DNA from: Haloferula helveola | GTDB taxonomy: Bacteria > Verrucomicrobiota > Verrucomicrobiia > Verrucomicrobiales > Akkermansiaceae | Length of the DNA stretch: 64,000 nt | Assembly (NCBI RefSeq): GCF_037076345.1 | Contig: NZ_AP024702.1 | Coordinates: forward strand, 1,054,001-1,118,000 | Reading direction: 5' to 3' | In this document: positions 24,516-33,500 of the stretch, one piece after another | Layout of the letters: every line of letters begins with the position of its first letter | How positions within the stretch are numbered: the first letter of the stretch is position 1 | Position numbers and translations under genes: made by a program | Notes under the pieces: model-generated | What the model was told of the DNA's origin: nothing | Database searches by the model: none | Seen by the model: only the letters and a program-made list of their open reading frames with translations

Positions 24516-25919
24516 ATGACTTCGACGCCACCGGAAACTGTCGCCGAGCCGACCGACGAGATCGCCAACGACCGCCCGTGGGAGGCACTCGTCGAGAAAA
24601 TCGATGCCGACGACAACGCAGGCGCCGCCGAGCTGCTTGCCGAGCTGAGCGTCGAGGACCAGCGGCTCGCGATGGCGCACCTGCCCACGGACTCGCAGGC
24701 GAAACTCATCGAGACGCTGCCACCCGAAGCCGCCGCCGAAGTGCTCGAGGCCCTTCCCGAGGTGCAGGCGGTCGAGGTGCTCGAACTGCTGCCCTCCGAG
24801 TCGGCGGCCGACATCATCGAGATGCTGCCCGGCTCGATCGGATCCGACTTCCTGCGGGAAATGGACGAGGAGGATTCCGAGGCGGTCCTCGCCGAACTCG
24901 ACGACCCGGACGAGGCGGACAAGCTGCGGACCCGCGCCGACTACGAGTGGGACACCGCCGGCGGCCTGATGCGCGCCCGGCTGGCCTCGTTCCAGGAAAC
25001 CGCCACCGTCGGCGACGTCCTCGCGGAACTCGGTGAGAATGCCGAGACTTACGCCGACATGGACGTCCAGTACGTCTACGTCACCGGTGATCAGGGAATC
25101 CTCCGCGGCGTGCTTCGCCTCCGCGACCTGGTCCTGACCCCCCGCCCCACGCCGGTCTCGCGGGTGATGATTGCCGACCCCATTTCCGTCCATGTCGGCG
25201 ACAATTTCGAGAGCCTGCGGAAGCTGTTCGATGAGAAGAACTACATCGGTCTGCCCGTGGTGGAGGACGGTGGCGTTCTGGTCGGCGTGATCACCCGGCA
25301 GGCCGTGCGGGAAGCGACCTCGGAACACCGGACCGAAGACTACCTCCACGCCCAGGGCATCCTCGGCGGCGAGGAACTGCGCTCGATGCCGATGGCGGCC
25401 CGCTGCGGCAGGCGGCTCGCGTGGCTCGGTCCGAACATCGTGCTCAACCTCGTCGCCGCCAGTGTGATCGCGATGTATGAGGACACCCTGCAGGCGGTCA
25501 TCGCGCTCGCCGTCTTCCTGCCGATCGTCTCGGACATGAGCGGCTGCTCCGGCAACCAGGCCGTCGCCGTTTCGATCCGCGAGCTGACCCTCGGCGTGAT
25601 CCGCCCGACCGAGTTCCTGCGCATCGTGTGGAAGGAAGGCATCCTCGGCATTGTGAACGGCTTCGTTCTCGGCCTGCTGCTCGGGACCATCGCCGCGCTG
25701 TGGAAAGGAAACGTCTATCTCGGTCTCGTCGTCGGTGGAGCGCTGTGCCTGAACACCATCCTGTCGGTCCTCCTCGGAGGCATGGTCCCGCTTTTCCTCA
25801 AGCGCCTGAAAGTCGATCCCGCCCTCGCATCCGGCCCGATCCTCACGACCTGCACCGACATGTGCGGGTTCTTCCTCGTCCTCAATCTCGCCTCGGTCGT
25901 GCTCGCGAAGCTCGTCTGA
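24516..25919 (+). CDS. mgtE: Magnesium transporter MgtE
   Basis: 467 residues with the full MgtE order: an acidic N-domain of helical repeats (residues 1-135, ELLAELSVEDQ, LPPEAAAEVLEALPE), two CBS domains (about 140-265, with PTPVSRVMIADPISVHVGD and IGLPVVEDGGVLVGVITR), then five transmembrane helices (285-467) with FLPIVSDMSGCSGNQAVAVS, the conserved pore motif. It imports Mg2+ across the inner membrane, and the N- and CBS domains gate it by cytoplasmic Mg2+. It is the only gene in its unit here, placed 88 nt after the start of a divergent GNAT gene. Confidence 0.96.
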   Translation: MTSTPPETVAEPTDEIANDRPWEALVEKIDADDNAGAAELLAELSVEDQRLAMAHLPTDSQAKLIETLPPEAAAEVLEALPEVQAVEVLELLPSESAADIIEMLPGSIGSDFLREMDEEDSEAVLAELDDPDEADKLRTRADYEWDTAGGLMRARLASFQETATVGDVLAELGENAETYADMDVQYVYVTGDQGILRGVLRLRDLVLTPRPTPVSRVMIADPISVHVGDNFESLRKLFDEKNYIGLPVVEDGGVLVGVITRQAVREATSEHRTEDYLHAQGILGGEELRSMPMAARCGRRLAWLGPNIVLNLVAASVIAMYEDTLQAVIALAVFLPIVSDMSGCSGNQAVAVSIRELTLGVIRPTEFLRIVWKEGILGIVNGFVLGLLLGTIAALWKGNVYLGLVVGGALCLNTILSVLLGGMVPLFLKRLKVDPALASGPILTTCTDMCGFFLVLNLASVVLAKLV

Positions 25920-26039
25920 GCCGGGGACCCGCCCCGATCACCGCTCATCGGAAAGGATTGTCGCTCGCGGCCAGTAGGCCCGGATGCCGCCACGGGAAAT
26001 CCCCGCGCGGCACTCGGCCCCTTCCAATCCACGACCTCC

Positions 26040-27224
26040 ATGAAACCGCTACCGATCCTCGCCTTTGCCGCCCTCGCCCTGCCCGCGCTCGCCGACCCGC
26101 TCAAGGTTTACATCCTCGCCGGCCAGTCGAACATGCAGGGCCACGCCCACGTCCGCACGATGGACGTGATCGGCCTCGATCCGAAGACCGCTCCGATGCT
26201 CAAGGAGATGCGTGATGCGAACGGCGACCCGAAGGTCTGCGACGACGTCTGGATATCCTCGATCGGAAGTTCGGACGAAGAGAAGACCGGCAAACTCACC
26301 GTGGGATTCGGGCCTGAAAAGGGAGGCCCGAAAATCGGTCCCGAGTTCACCTTCGGCATCTACATGCAGAAGCAGGTCGATGAGCCGATCCTGATCATCA
26401 AGACGGCCTGGGGCGGCAAGAGCATCCACACCGACTTCCGCCCGCCGAGCGCGGGTCCGTTCGAGTTCCGCGACGACCAGCTGGCGAAGTTCAAGGAGCA
26501 GGGCAAGGACATCGATAAGATCAAGGCGGAGCGCAAGGAGGCGACCGGTCACTACTACCGCCTGATGACCGAGCACGTGAAGAAGGTGCTGGGCGACATC
26601 AAGCGCGTCTATCCGGACTACGATGCCGAGGAAGGATACGAGATCGCGGGTTTCGTATGGTTCCAGGGCTGGAACGACATGGTCGCCGGTGATGTCTATC
26701 CGGACCGTGGCAAACCCGGCGGCTACGATGCCTATAGTGAGAACCTCGCCCACTTCATCCGCGACGTCCGCAAGGATTTCTCCGCCCCGGAAATGCCTTT
26801 CGTCATCGGGGTGATGGGCGCGGGTGGCCCCGTCGAGGAATACGGACCGTCCCAGCAGCGCTACGCCGGCATCCACTCCGAATTCCGCAAGGCGATGGCC
26901 GCGCCGGCCTCGATGCCGGAGTTCAAGGGTAACGTCACCGCCGTTTACACCGAGAAATACTGGGACCAGGAGCTGACCAAGCTGCGCGAAAAGGACCGGG
27001 AACTCCAGAAGCAGGTCGATGAGGCCGTCAAGGCGGGCAAGATCGAGGGCAAGAACAAGAAGGACGAGATCGAGAAGCTCCGCGCCAAGGAGTTCGACGA
27101 CCGCGAGCGCGAGATCCTCACCAACGGCGCCTCGAACGCCGAGTTCCACTACCTCGGGTCCGCGAAGATCCTCGGTCAGATCGGCAAGGCCTTCGCTGAG
27201 GCAATCGGAGAAATGTCGAAGTAA
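26040..27224 (+). CDS. Secreted sialate O-acetylesterase-like (SASA) hydrolase
   Basis: 394 residues with a signal peptide (MKPLPILAFAALALPALA). DPLKVYILAGQSNMQGHAHV contains the SGNH nucleophile S30. GFVWFQGWNDM is the block carrying the oxyanion Asn, and the C-terminal FHYLGSAKILGQIG may carry the catalytic His. A charged coiled-coil insertion (LTKLREKDRELQKQVDEAVK, then KNKKDEIEKLRAKE) near residues 315-365 is unusual and separates the strands of the fold. Predicted to deacetylate sugars outside the cell. It shares the direction of the sulfatase 271 nt downstream. Confidence 0.85.
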   Translation: MKPLPILAFAALALPALADPLKVYILAGQSNMQGHAHVRTMDVIGLDPKTAPMLKEMRDANGDPKVCDDVWISSIGSSDEEKTGKLTVGFGPEKGGPKIGPEFTFGIYMQKQVDEPILIIKTAWGGKSIHTDFRPPSAGPFEFRDDQLAKFKEQGKDIDKIKAERKEATGHYYRLMTEHVKKVLGDIKRVYPDYDAEEGYEIAGFVWFQGWNDMVAGDVYPDRGKPGGYDAYSENLAHFIRDVRKDFSAPEMPFVIGVMGAGGPVEEYGPSQQRYAGIHSEFRKAMAAPASMPEFKGNVTAVYTEKYWDQELTKLREKDRELQKQVDEAVKAGKIEGKNKKDEIEKLRAKEFDDREREILTNGASNAEFHYLGSAKILGQIGKAFAEAIGEMSK

Positions 27225-27275
27225 ACCCGGTTCCTCGAAATAGGCTTTCAAGTGGCGGCATATCGAGACTTCGAA

Positions 27276-27350
27276 AAAACCACGGAACACACGGAATACA
27301 CGGATGAATCAAGATCTCCGCTTCCGTGTGATCCGTGTATTCCGTGGTTT
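27276..27350. repeat. Imperfect inverted repeat (PVC-type intergenic palindrome)
   Basis: The left arm 27276-27305 (AAAACCACGGAACACACGGA...) is nearly complementary to the right arm 27322-27350, which ends CCGTGTATTCCGTGGTTT; the spacer is about 16 nt. The arms are themselves built of repeated ACACGGA units. Similar CACGGAA-type strings are common between genes in several bacteria. The element lies between an esterase and a sulfatase and could form a hairpin in RNA. It may be a terminator, a REP-like element or an mRNA stabiliser. Confidence 0.7.
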
Positions 27351-27390
27351 CAGAATTCCCAGTCCGCTGGACAGATCACGTTAGATTGAA

Positions 27391-27420
27391 AGGCTTTGCG
27401 ACCTTGGCGCCTTTGCGGTT
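27391..27420. repeat. Short repeat-like string adjacent to the palindrome
   Basis: The string AGGCTTTGCGACCTTGGCGC plus CTTTGCGGTT contains two GCG-CCTT-type direct units (TTTGCG...CTTTGCG) 40 nt after the inverted repeat. Such sequences are often dispersed intergenic repeats in bacterial genomes. No function can be read from one copy. Confidence 0.4.
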
Positions 27421-27495
27421 CCATCCATCGCCTTCGGAAAAGCCAGCTCACTCGTCAGAAGCCTTCAAGGACTCCATCTCGACCCAATCCCACCC

Positions 27496-29001
27496 ATGAT
27501 CCGCACACTCATTCTCAGCCTCGCGGCTGCCTGCATCGCCAGCGCCGAAGACCGGCCGAACATCCTGTTCATCTTCACCGACGACCACTGCGAGCAGGCG
27601 CTCAGCGCCTACGGCTCCAAGCTGATCGACACCCCCGGCATGGACCGCATCGCCCGCGAGGGCATGCTCTTCAAGCGCTGCTACGTGACCAACTCGATCT
27701 GCGGTCCCAGCCGCGCCTGCATCCAGACCGGCAAGTACAGCCACCTCAACGGTTTCGTCCGCAACGGCAATGTGTTCAACGGCGACCAGCAGACCTTTCC
27801 GAAGCTGCTGCACGCCTCGGGCTACCGGACGGCGGTGATCGGAAAGTGGCACCTCGCAAGCGTGCCGCAGGGATTCGACCACTTCGACGTGCTGATCGGA
27901 CAGGGTCCGTACAACAATCCGCAGATGAGGACGGGCGGTATCGACGCGAAGGCGACCGTGGTGAAGAACCAAGGCTATACCACCAACATCATCACCGAGA
28001 AGACCCTCGCGTGGTTGAAGGAGAACCAGAAGTCCGACAAGCCGTTCATGCTGATGTGCCAGCACAAGGCACCGCACCGCAACTGGACGCCGGACGCGAA
28101 GTATCAGGACTGGCTGGCCGACGTCGAACTGCCGGAACCCGAGACGCTGTGGGACGACTACGAGGGCCGGACACCTCCCGCATCACGCCAGACAATGAGC
28201 ATCCGCAAGGACCTCGGCGCGAATGACCTGAAGCTCCGCGGCTACCCGAACTACAAGGAGCGCAACGAGGCCTTCGAAAAGGCGCGGCCGGAGATGAGCG
28301 AGGAAGAGATCGTGAAGTGGAAATACCAACGCTACGTGAAGGACTACCTGCGCTGCGTCCGCTCGGTCGACGACGGCATCGGGAAGATCCTCGAGTTCCT
28401 CGATGAAAGCGGTCTCGCGGAGAACACGGTGGTGATCTACTCGTCCGACCAAGGCTGGTATCTCGGCGAGCACGGATGGTACGACAAGCGCTGGATGTAT
28501 GAGCCTTCGCTCAAAACCCCGCTGCTGGCCCGTTGGCCCGGAACGATCAAGCCGGGCAGCGTGAACGGCGACATCGTCTCGAACATCGACTTCGCGCAGA
28601 CCTTTCTCGACATCGCAGGTGTCGAGATTCCGGACGACATGCAGGGCCGCAGTATCGTGCCTGTGATGAAAGGCTCCACGCCGGACGACTGGCGGAAGAG
28701 CTTTTACTACCACTACTACGAGTTCCCTGCGGTGCACTCGGTCGCGCGGCACTACGGAGTGACCACCGGCCGCCACAAGCTGATCCACTTCTACGGCCCG
28801 AGCCACGTCAAGGGAGAGACCTACGACCTCTGGGAACTCTACGACCTCGAGAAGGACCCGAACGAACTCAAGAGCGTCTACGGCGACCCCGCATACGAGT
28901 CGATCCAGAAGGATCTGAAGACGGAACTCGCGCGGCTTCGGACCGAGCTCAAGGTACCCGACGAAGATCCGTCGGGCACCGCCAAGCCCCGGAAGAAATA
29001 G
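27496..29001 (+). CDS. Secreted sulfatase (S1 type)
   Basis: 501 residues with a signal peptide ([17 protein letters not shown]), then [14 protein letters not shown] (metal-binding). The formylglycine signature is C69-G-P-S-R73 in [16 protein letters not shown]. Later blocks [23 protein letters not shown] and [19 protein letters not shown] match the family. It is closely like the sulfatase at 166-1740 in length and motifs, so the two are probably paralogues with different sulfate esters. Secreted. The start has no Shine-Dalgarno (CCAATCCCACCC before ATG). Confidence 0.94.
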   Translation: MIRTLILSLAAACIASAEDRPNILFIFTDDHCEQALSAYGSKLIDTPGMDRIAREGMLFKRCYVTNSICGPSRACIQTGKYSHLNGFVRNGNVFNGDQQTFPKLLHASGYRTAVIGKWHLASVPQGFDHFDVLIGQGPYNNPQMRTGGIDAKATVVKNQGYTTNIITEKTLAWLKENQKSDKPFMLMCQHKAPHRNWTPDAKYQDWLADVELPEPETLWDDYEGRTPPASRQTMSIRKDLGANDLKLRGYPNYKERNEAFEKARPEMSEEEIVKWKYQRYVKDYLRCVRSVDDGIGKILEFLDESGLAENTVVIYSSDQGWYLGEHGWYDKRWMYEPSLKTPLLARWPGTIKPGSVNGDIVSNIDFAQTFLDIAGVEIPDDMQGRSIVPVMKGSTPDDWRKSFYYHYYEFPAVHSVARHYGVTTGRHKLIHFYGPSHVKGETYDLWELYDLEKDPNELKSVYGDPAYESIQKDLKTELARLRTELKVPDEDPSGTAKPRKK

Positions 29002-29045
29002 ACCGACCGCACCAGTCACCCGGGCAGGCAAGGCGTGGCACGAGA

Positions 29046-30509
29046 CTACTTCTCCGCGTCGAGCCAGTCGCTCAAGGTGCGCAGATTCTTGGCGAAGGTT
29101 CCCGAGTTGAGCACCCCCTCGGCCGTTTCCACCTTCTTGCCGCTACCGTCCCTCACCGCTCCGGATTCCAGCCAGATACCTTCGTCATTTCTCGACGAGA
29201 GGATCCGCTCGACCTCGCGGTCCGAGGGAGGTCCGCCGGCCTTCGGTGCCTTCCCTGATTTGGCGGCGTCGAACTCCCGGCGGATTCGCTCCAGCTTCGA
29301 GCCGACTTTGAACGCGTAGTGGGTCGGCACGTCGCTGTCGTCGTGGGTCAACTGGTAGTCCTTGGTAAAATACAGCGGCCGGTTGGTCCGCAGTTCGTAG
29401 TAGCGGGCGAGTTGGCCGTCGGGTAGCCGGGACTTTTCGAGGTAGCGCAACGCGGGACCGACCGGCTCGAGAAATCTCGGCTCTCCCGTCGCGCGATGGA
29501 GCTCAAGCAACATCAGCAGGGCGCCCTGCGACTCGCCTCCCGTCACCGCCGGCGGCTCGAACTTCCGTTCCCATACCGGCACCATCCGCTTGTCGTATTG
29601 CTGAGCCCACGCCGGCTGCGGTTCGGGCAGTTGCGCCTTGATCAGGAAGTCACCGCCGCGCATCGCCGCTTCCAGATACTTCCGGTCCCCAAGCACCTCG
29701 TGCGCCAGAAGCAGGGTCCGGATCGCATCGGTCGTGATGTTGTCGTTGAGATGGTAGCAGCCGTTCCACGCATTGGGCCACGTGTGCGGCCACTCGTCTG
29801 GAATGCTCGCCCGCATGACCGGGTAATCCGCCTCGCTCACCGGCGGATCGGGAAACGAGTCGAAGTTGTGAGACCACGCTCCGACCGGATACTGCGTCCC
29901 GATCAACGCCTCCAAGCCGTAGAGCACGCAGTCGTGAATCTCCTTGTCGGCGAACTTCAACTCCCGGTCCACCTCCAGCAGAAACCGCAGTGCTGCCTGG
30001 GTCGTATCGTCGTCGAGCATCGACCGATTGCCCTTGTTGCGCCTCTTCCGCCACGTGTCCCATCCCGCCGGCCCGCCGGCCTTCGGCGCCTTGCCGCCAT
30101 CGATGCGGTAGTTCGACTGCTTGCGAAGCCGGGGATCGAAATCGATCCGGTAATTCCATCCTCCCGAGTGGAGTTGCCCTTTCACGAGAGCCCTCGCGAC
30201 TTCCAAGGCCGCCTCACGGCACACGCGGTCGCCGGTGGCGCGATACGCGGCAAGAAATGATTCACCCACCGTCGGGGTGCCGGGTGGTTGCACCCACGCC
30301 GATGTTTCACCGGCTGGACCCTCCCCCGCCCGCAACTTGCCATCGGGGCTGTAGACCCAGACATAACCGCCGTGTCGGCCGTAGGTCCCGCGCATCGTCG
30401 CCACCGCCTTGACGATCGCGTCCTTCACTTCCGCCGGCTCCGGTGCGGCCACGACCGGGCAGTGAGCAAGGACGGAGGCGAGAGCGGCAACCCGAACGAG
30501 AGATATCAC
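29046..30509 (-). CDS. Secreted pectate-lyase-like protein (PL10-type alpha/alpha toroid)
   Basis: 487 residues, GTG start, with a signal peptide ending near CPVVAA. Blocks GGWNYRIDFD, SMLDDDTTQAALRFL, LIGTQYPVGAWSHNF and LNDNITTDAIRTLLLAHEVL are those of the PL10 pectate lyases and related toroid proteins. It is expected to cleave acidic polysaccharide by beta-elimination; the Arg base is not certain. Two nearly identical stretches GKAPKAGGP appear at residues about 140 and 420, apparently inserted in loops. It ends 44 nt from the sulfatase stop (convergent). Some members annotated as pectate lyase have unknown substrates. Confidence 0.82.
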   Translation of the reverse strand: MISLVRVAALASVLAHCPVVAAPEPAEVKDAIVKAVATMRGTYGRHGGYVWVYSPDGKLRAGEGPAGETSAWVQPPGTPTVGESFLAAYRATGDRVCREAALEVARALVKGQLHSGGWNYRIDFDPRLRKQSNYRIDGGKAPKAGGPAGWDTWRKRRNKGNRSMLDDDTTQAALRFLLEVDRELKFADKEIHDCVLYGLEALIGTQYPVGAWSHNFDSFPDPPVSEADYPVMRASIPDEWPHTWPNAWNGCYHLNDNITTDAIRTLLLAHEVLGDRKYLEAAMRGGDFLIKAQLPEPQPAWAQQYDKRMVPVWERKFEPPAVTGGESQGALLMLLELHRATGEPRFLEPVGPALRYLEKSRLPDGQLARYYELRTNRPLYFTKDYQLTHDDSDVPTHYAFKVGSKLERIRREFDAAKSGKAPKAGGPPSDREVERILSSRNDEGIWLESGAVRDGSGKKVETAEGVLNSGTFAKNLRTLSDWLDAEK

Positions 30510-30570
30510 CCGAGTGCATACTGTCCTCCCACCCTGGGCTTTTCGTTCGGCTAGGGCCCGCCCGTTCAGA

Positions 30571-33500
30571 TCACGGTACCGTCGCGGTCAGTCGCACGTA
30601 TCCCGTGTTCCCGTCGCGTGGAATCCGGAACCTGAGCGTGTCATGGGTCGGGCCGGGGATGACCTCGACGTTGGCGCCGGTGACCGGAGTCCACGTCATG
30701 AGATCCGTGGAGCTCTCCAACCCGACCAGCACGCCGGTGATTCCCTTCGCCCGCTGCATTTCCACGGTCACCTCGGTCGCATTGACCGAGATTGTCGGGC
30801 CGGTTCTCGAGGCGGGATCGTCCGGATCGGTGCCCGAGAGGAACTCGAAGATGTTCCACCAACCGTCGAAATCGGGGTCGGCATTCTCCCCGATGATCAA
30901 GGCGTCCGACTCACCCGGGAATTCGATCGCCTGCCACTCGTCGAAGGTCATTCCGGGCGTTCCCGCGGTATTCAGACGCAGGAAACGGACCCGCGAGGTG
31001 CGGGGCAGGGTGTAGCGGACCGTATCGACGGGGCTGCCGGGCAGGAGTTCCACGGCCGCGTCGAAGGCGGTCTCCCACACCGCAAGTTCGTACGAACTCT
31101 CGAGCACCGGGTTGATTCCCTCGAGGTTCTTCGCCTGCGGAAACTCGAAGGTGATGGTGGAAGCCCCCGTCGTCACGAGAGGGCGCGCCGACGAGGCCGG
31201 ATCGTTCGGATCCGTGCCAAACAGGAACTCGAAGATATTGAGGACGCCGTCTTTGTCGGGGTCGGCCGCTTCCCCGATGATCATCGGGTCGGTCTCGCCG
31301 GCGAATTCCACCTGCTGCCACGCGCCGAAGGTCTGCCCTCCCCCGCCCCCGGTCGAAGTCCCGAGGGTGATCAGGTCGGAGCTGACGGGAAACGCGTTGG
31401 TCGGCGCCGCCGGGCCGAGGGGCAGGACGAAGTTGGCGTCGACTGATGCCGCCGCGGTAAGCTCGACCGAAAAGGTCTCCCCGGCGGCAGGCGGTGAGGC
31501 GGCATGGCAGACGACAAGGAAATCGACCGAGCCGTTCTCGGGAGCGACGAGCGAGTCCGGGGCCAGCATCACGGACCCGTCGTCGGCCCCGAAGGCCGCC
31601 TCGTCTCCAAGCTGCGGATCGGTCGCATCGAGCTGCCCGTTGCCGTCCTGATCGAGATAGATCGCCAACCCGTCGATACCGGTCGCGTCGTCGACCGTCC
31701 CGCTCGCCTCGAACGTGAGTCCAGTGATCTGGGTAGCTCCGTTGCTGGACGAGGCGCGGAGCACGGCCACCACCATCTTGCCGACATCGAAGGAATCGGT
31801 GCGCGATCCCGCCGGTCCTCCGCCGGCCCGGTCCAGCGTGAACGACGCCACCGCGGCCGCGGAGATCGGGGCGAAAGGCGTCGTGTCGCCGAAGCCGCCG
31901 GGGTCGGGCGTCGTGGCCGTCACGTTCATGTTGGCATACGGATGGACCGGATAGATCGCCGACCACACACCACCGGCCTGCACCGTGGTCGAGGTCAGAT
32001 AGACCTCCCCCTGTCCACTACGGTCGCCGTAGAAATGGAGCGTGCTCCCGACCGGAACACTCGCCAGATCGGTCACCGTGCCGGTGGCGACCCCGCTGCC
32101 GAAGGAACCGGTGATCGAGAGGGAAACGTTGTTGTTCCCTCCGCCCGGCAGCCCGATGCCGAAGCCGGAATTCGAGTGGATGCTGTTGAGGGTGATCGGA
32201 TTGCCGATCGATGACGCGCCCGACACCGCCACGCCGTCGCCGCCGTTGAAGGCCACGCGGTTGCCGGCGGTCAGGCTTGGACGGAATGCCGACCGGAAGG
32301 CTCCGGAACCGGCGGCGAGCGTGGTCAGCCCGCCGATCACGTTGGCGGAGGCCGCCCCTTCGATCCGCACGCCGTCACCGGTGTTCCCGAAGTTCGCGTT
32401 GGCGAAATTCGTGCCTATGTCATTGCCCTGGATGTGATTGTTCTGGCTGCCCGATTCGTCGATCCGCACGCCGTTGAGCAGGCAACGGGTGATCGTGTTC
32501 GCCTCGGGGAGGGAACCGCCCCCGACGAGGTTCGAGGACGAGCCGTTGATGAACACGCCATTGCCCGCGATGTAGTCGAGCTTGTTGCCCTGAACCGTGT
32601 TGTTCATGCCACCGTCGATCGCCACCCCGGCCGAGTCGGAGCCGCCGCTACCGCTGGGAATGTAGAAGGGGTCGCCGAATTCGTTGCCGTATCCCCGGCC
32701 CGCGCCGCCGATCAGGTTCTGCGCCGAATCACGGAGCAGCAGACAGATGACCTGCGACGATGGTGAGCCGAAATTGAAGGGACCGTAGTAGTTGATCGAG
32801 TTGCCACGGAGCCAGTTGCCATTGGAGCTGTCGATGATCGCTCCCTGCAAGCGGTTCGAGCGGCCGATGCCCTCGCCCACCACATTTCCTGACGAGCCGT
32901 TCGAAATGAGTAGCCCGCAGGCACCCGGATTCGCGTCGAAAAGGTTCACATCCGATGGCGTGGCCGTCGAAATCGCGGAGTTCCGGGTGTAAAGGTTGCG
33001 GTCGGCTTCCGCGTCGGCGATCACGTTGGCATCGATGTGGATGCCCGCGGTGCCGGATGCGGAGAAGCGGTTGAAGTCGATGCGGTTCCTGCTCGAGCCG
33101 CCGGTCACCCGCAGGCCGGTTTCGGATTCATTGACGGCGACGTGGTTCACCCGGACCGGGTCGGCACCTCCGCCGGCAGCGTCCAGCGTCACGGCCGCGC
33201 CCGCGGTCCCCGTGATGTTCACGCTGAACGGGTCGGGGTCGAAGAAGCTGAAGGGGGACGGCTGGTTCAACAACGGCGCCGGCACTCCGACGATGGTTCC
33301 CGGAGCTCCGTTGCTGACGACGATACCGAGGGCATTCGGACGGCTGTCCGCAAAGGAGGTATCGACTCCGCGGTGGGCGATCTGTCCGATGCGCATCCCG
33401 CCGAGAATCGTGCCGGTGGTGGTGGCACCATCCACACGGATCGCCGCGCCCGGGCAGGCGTTGATGATGACCGTCTCGTAGTAGTCGGCACTGCCGATCA

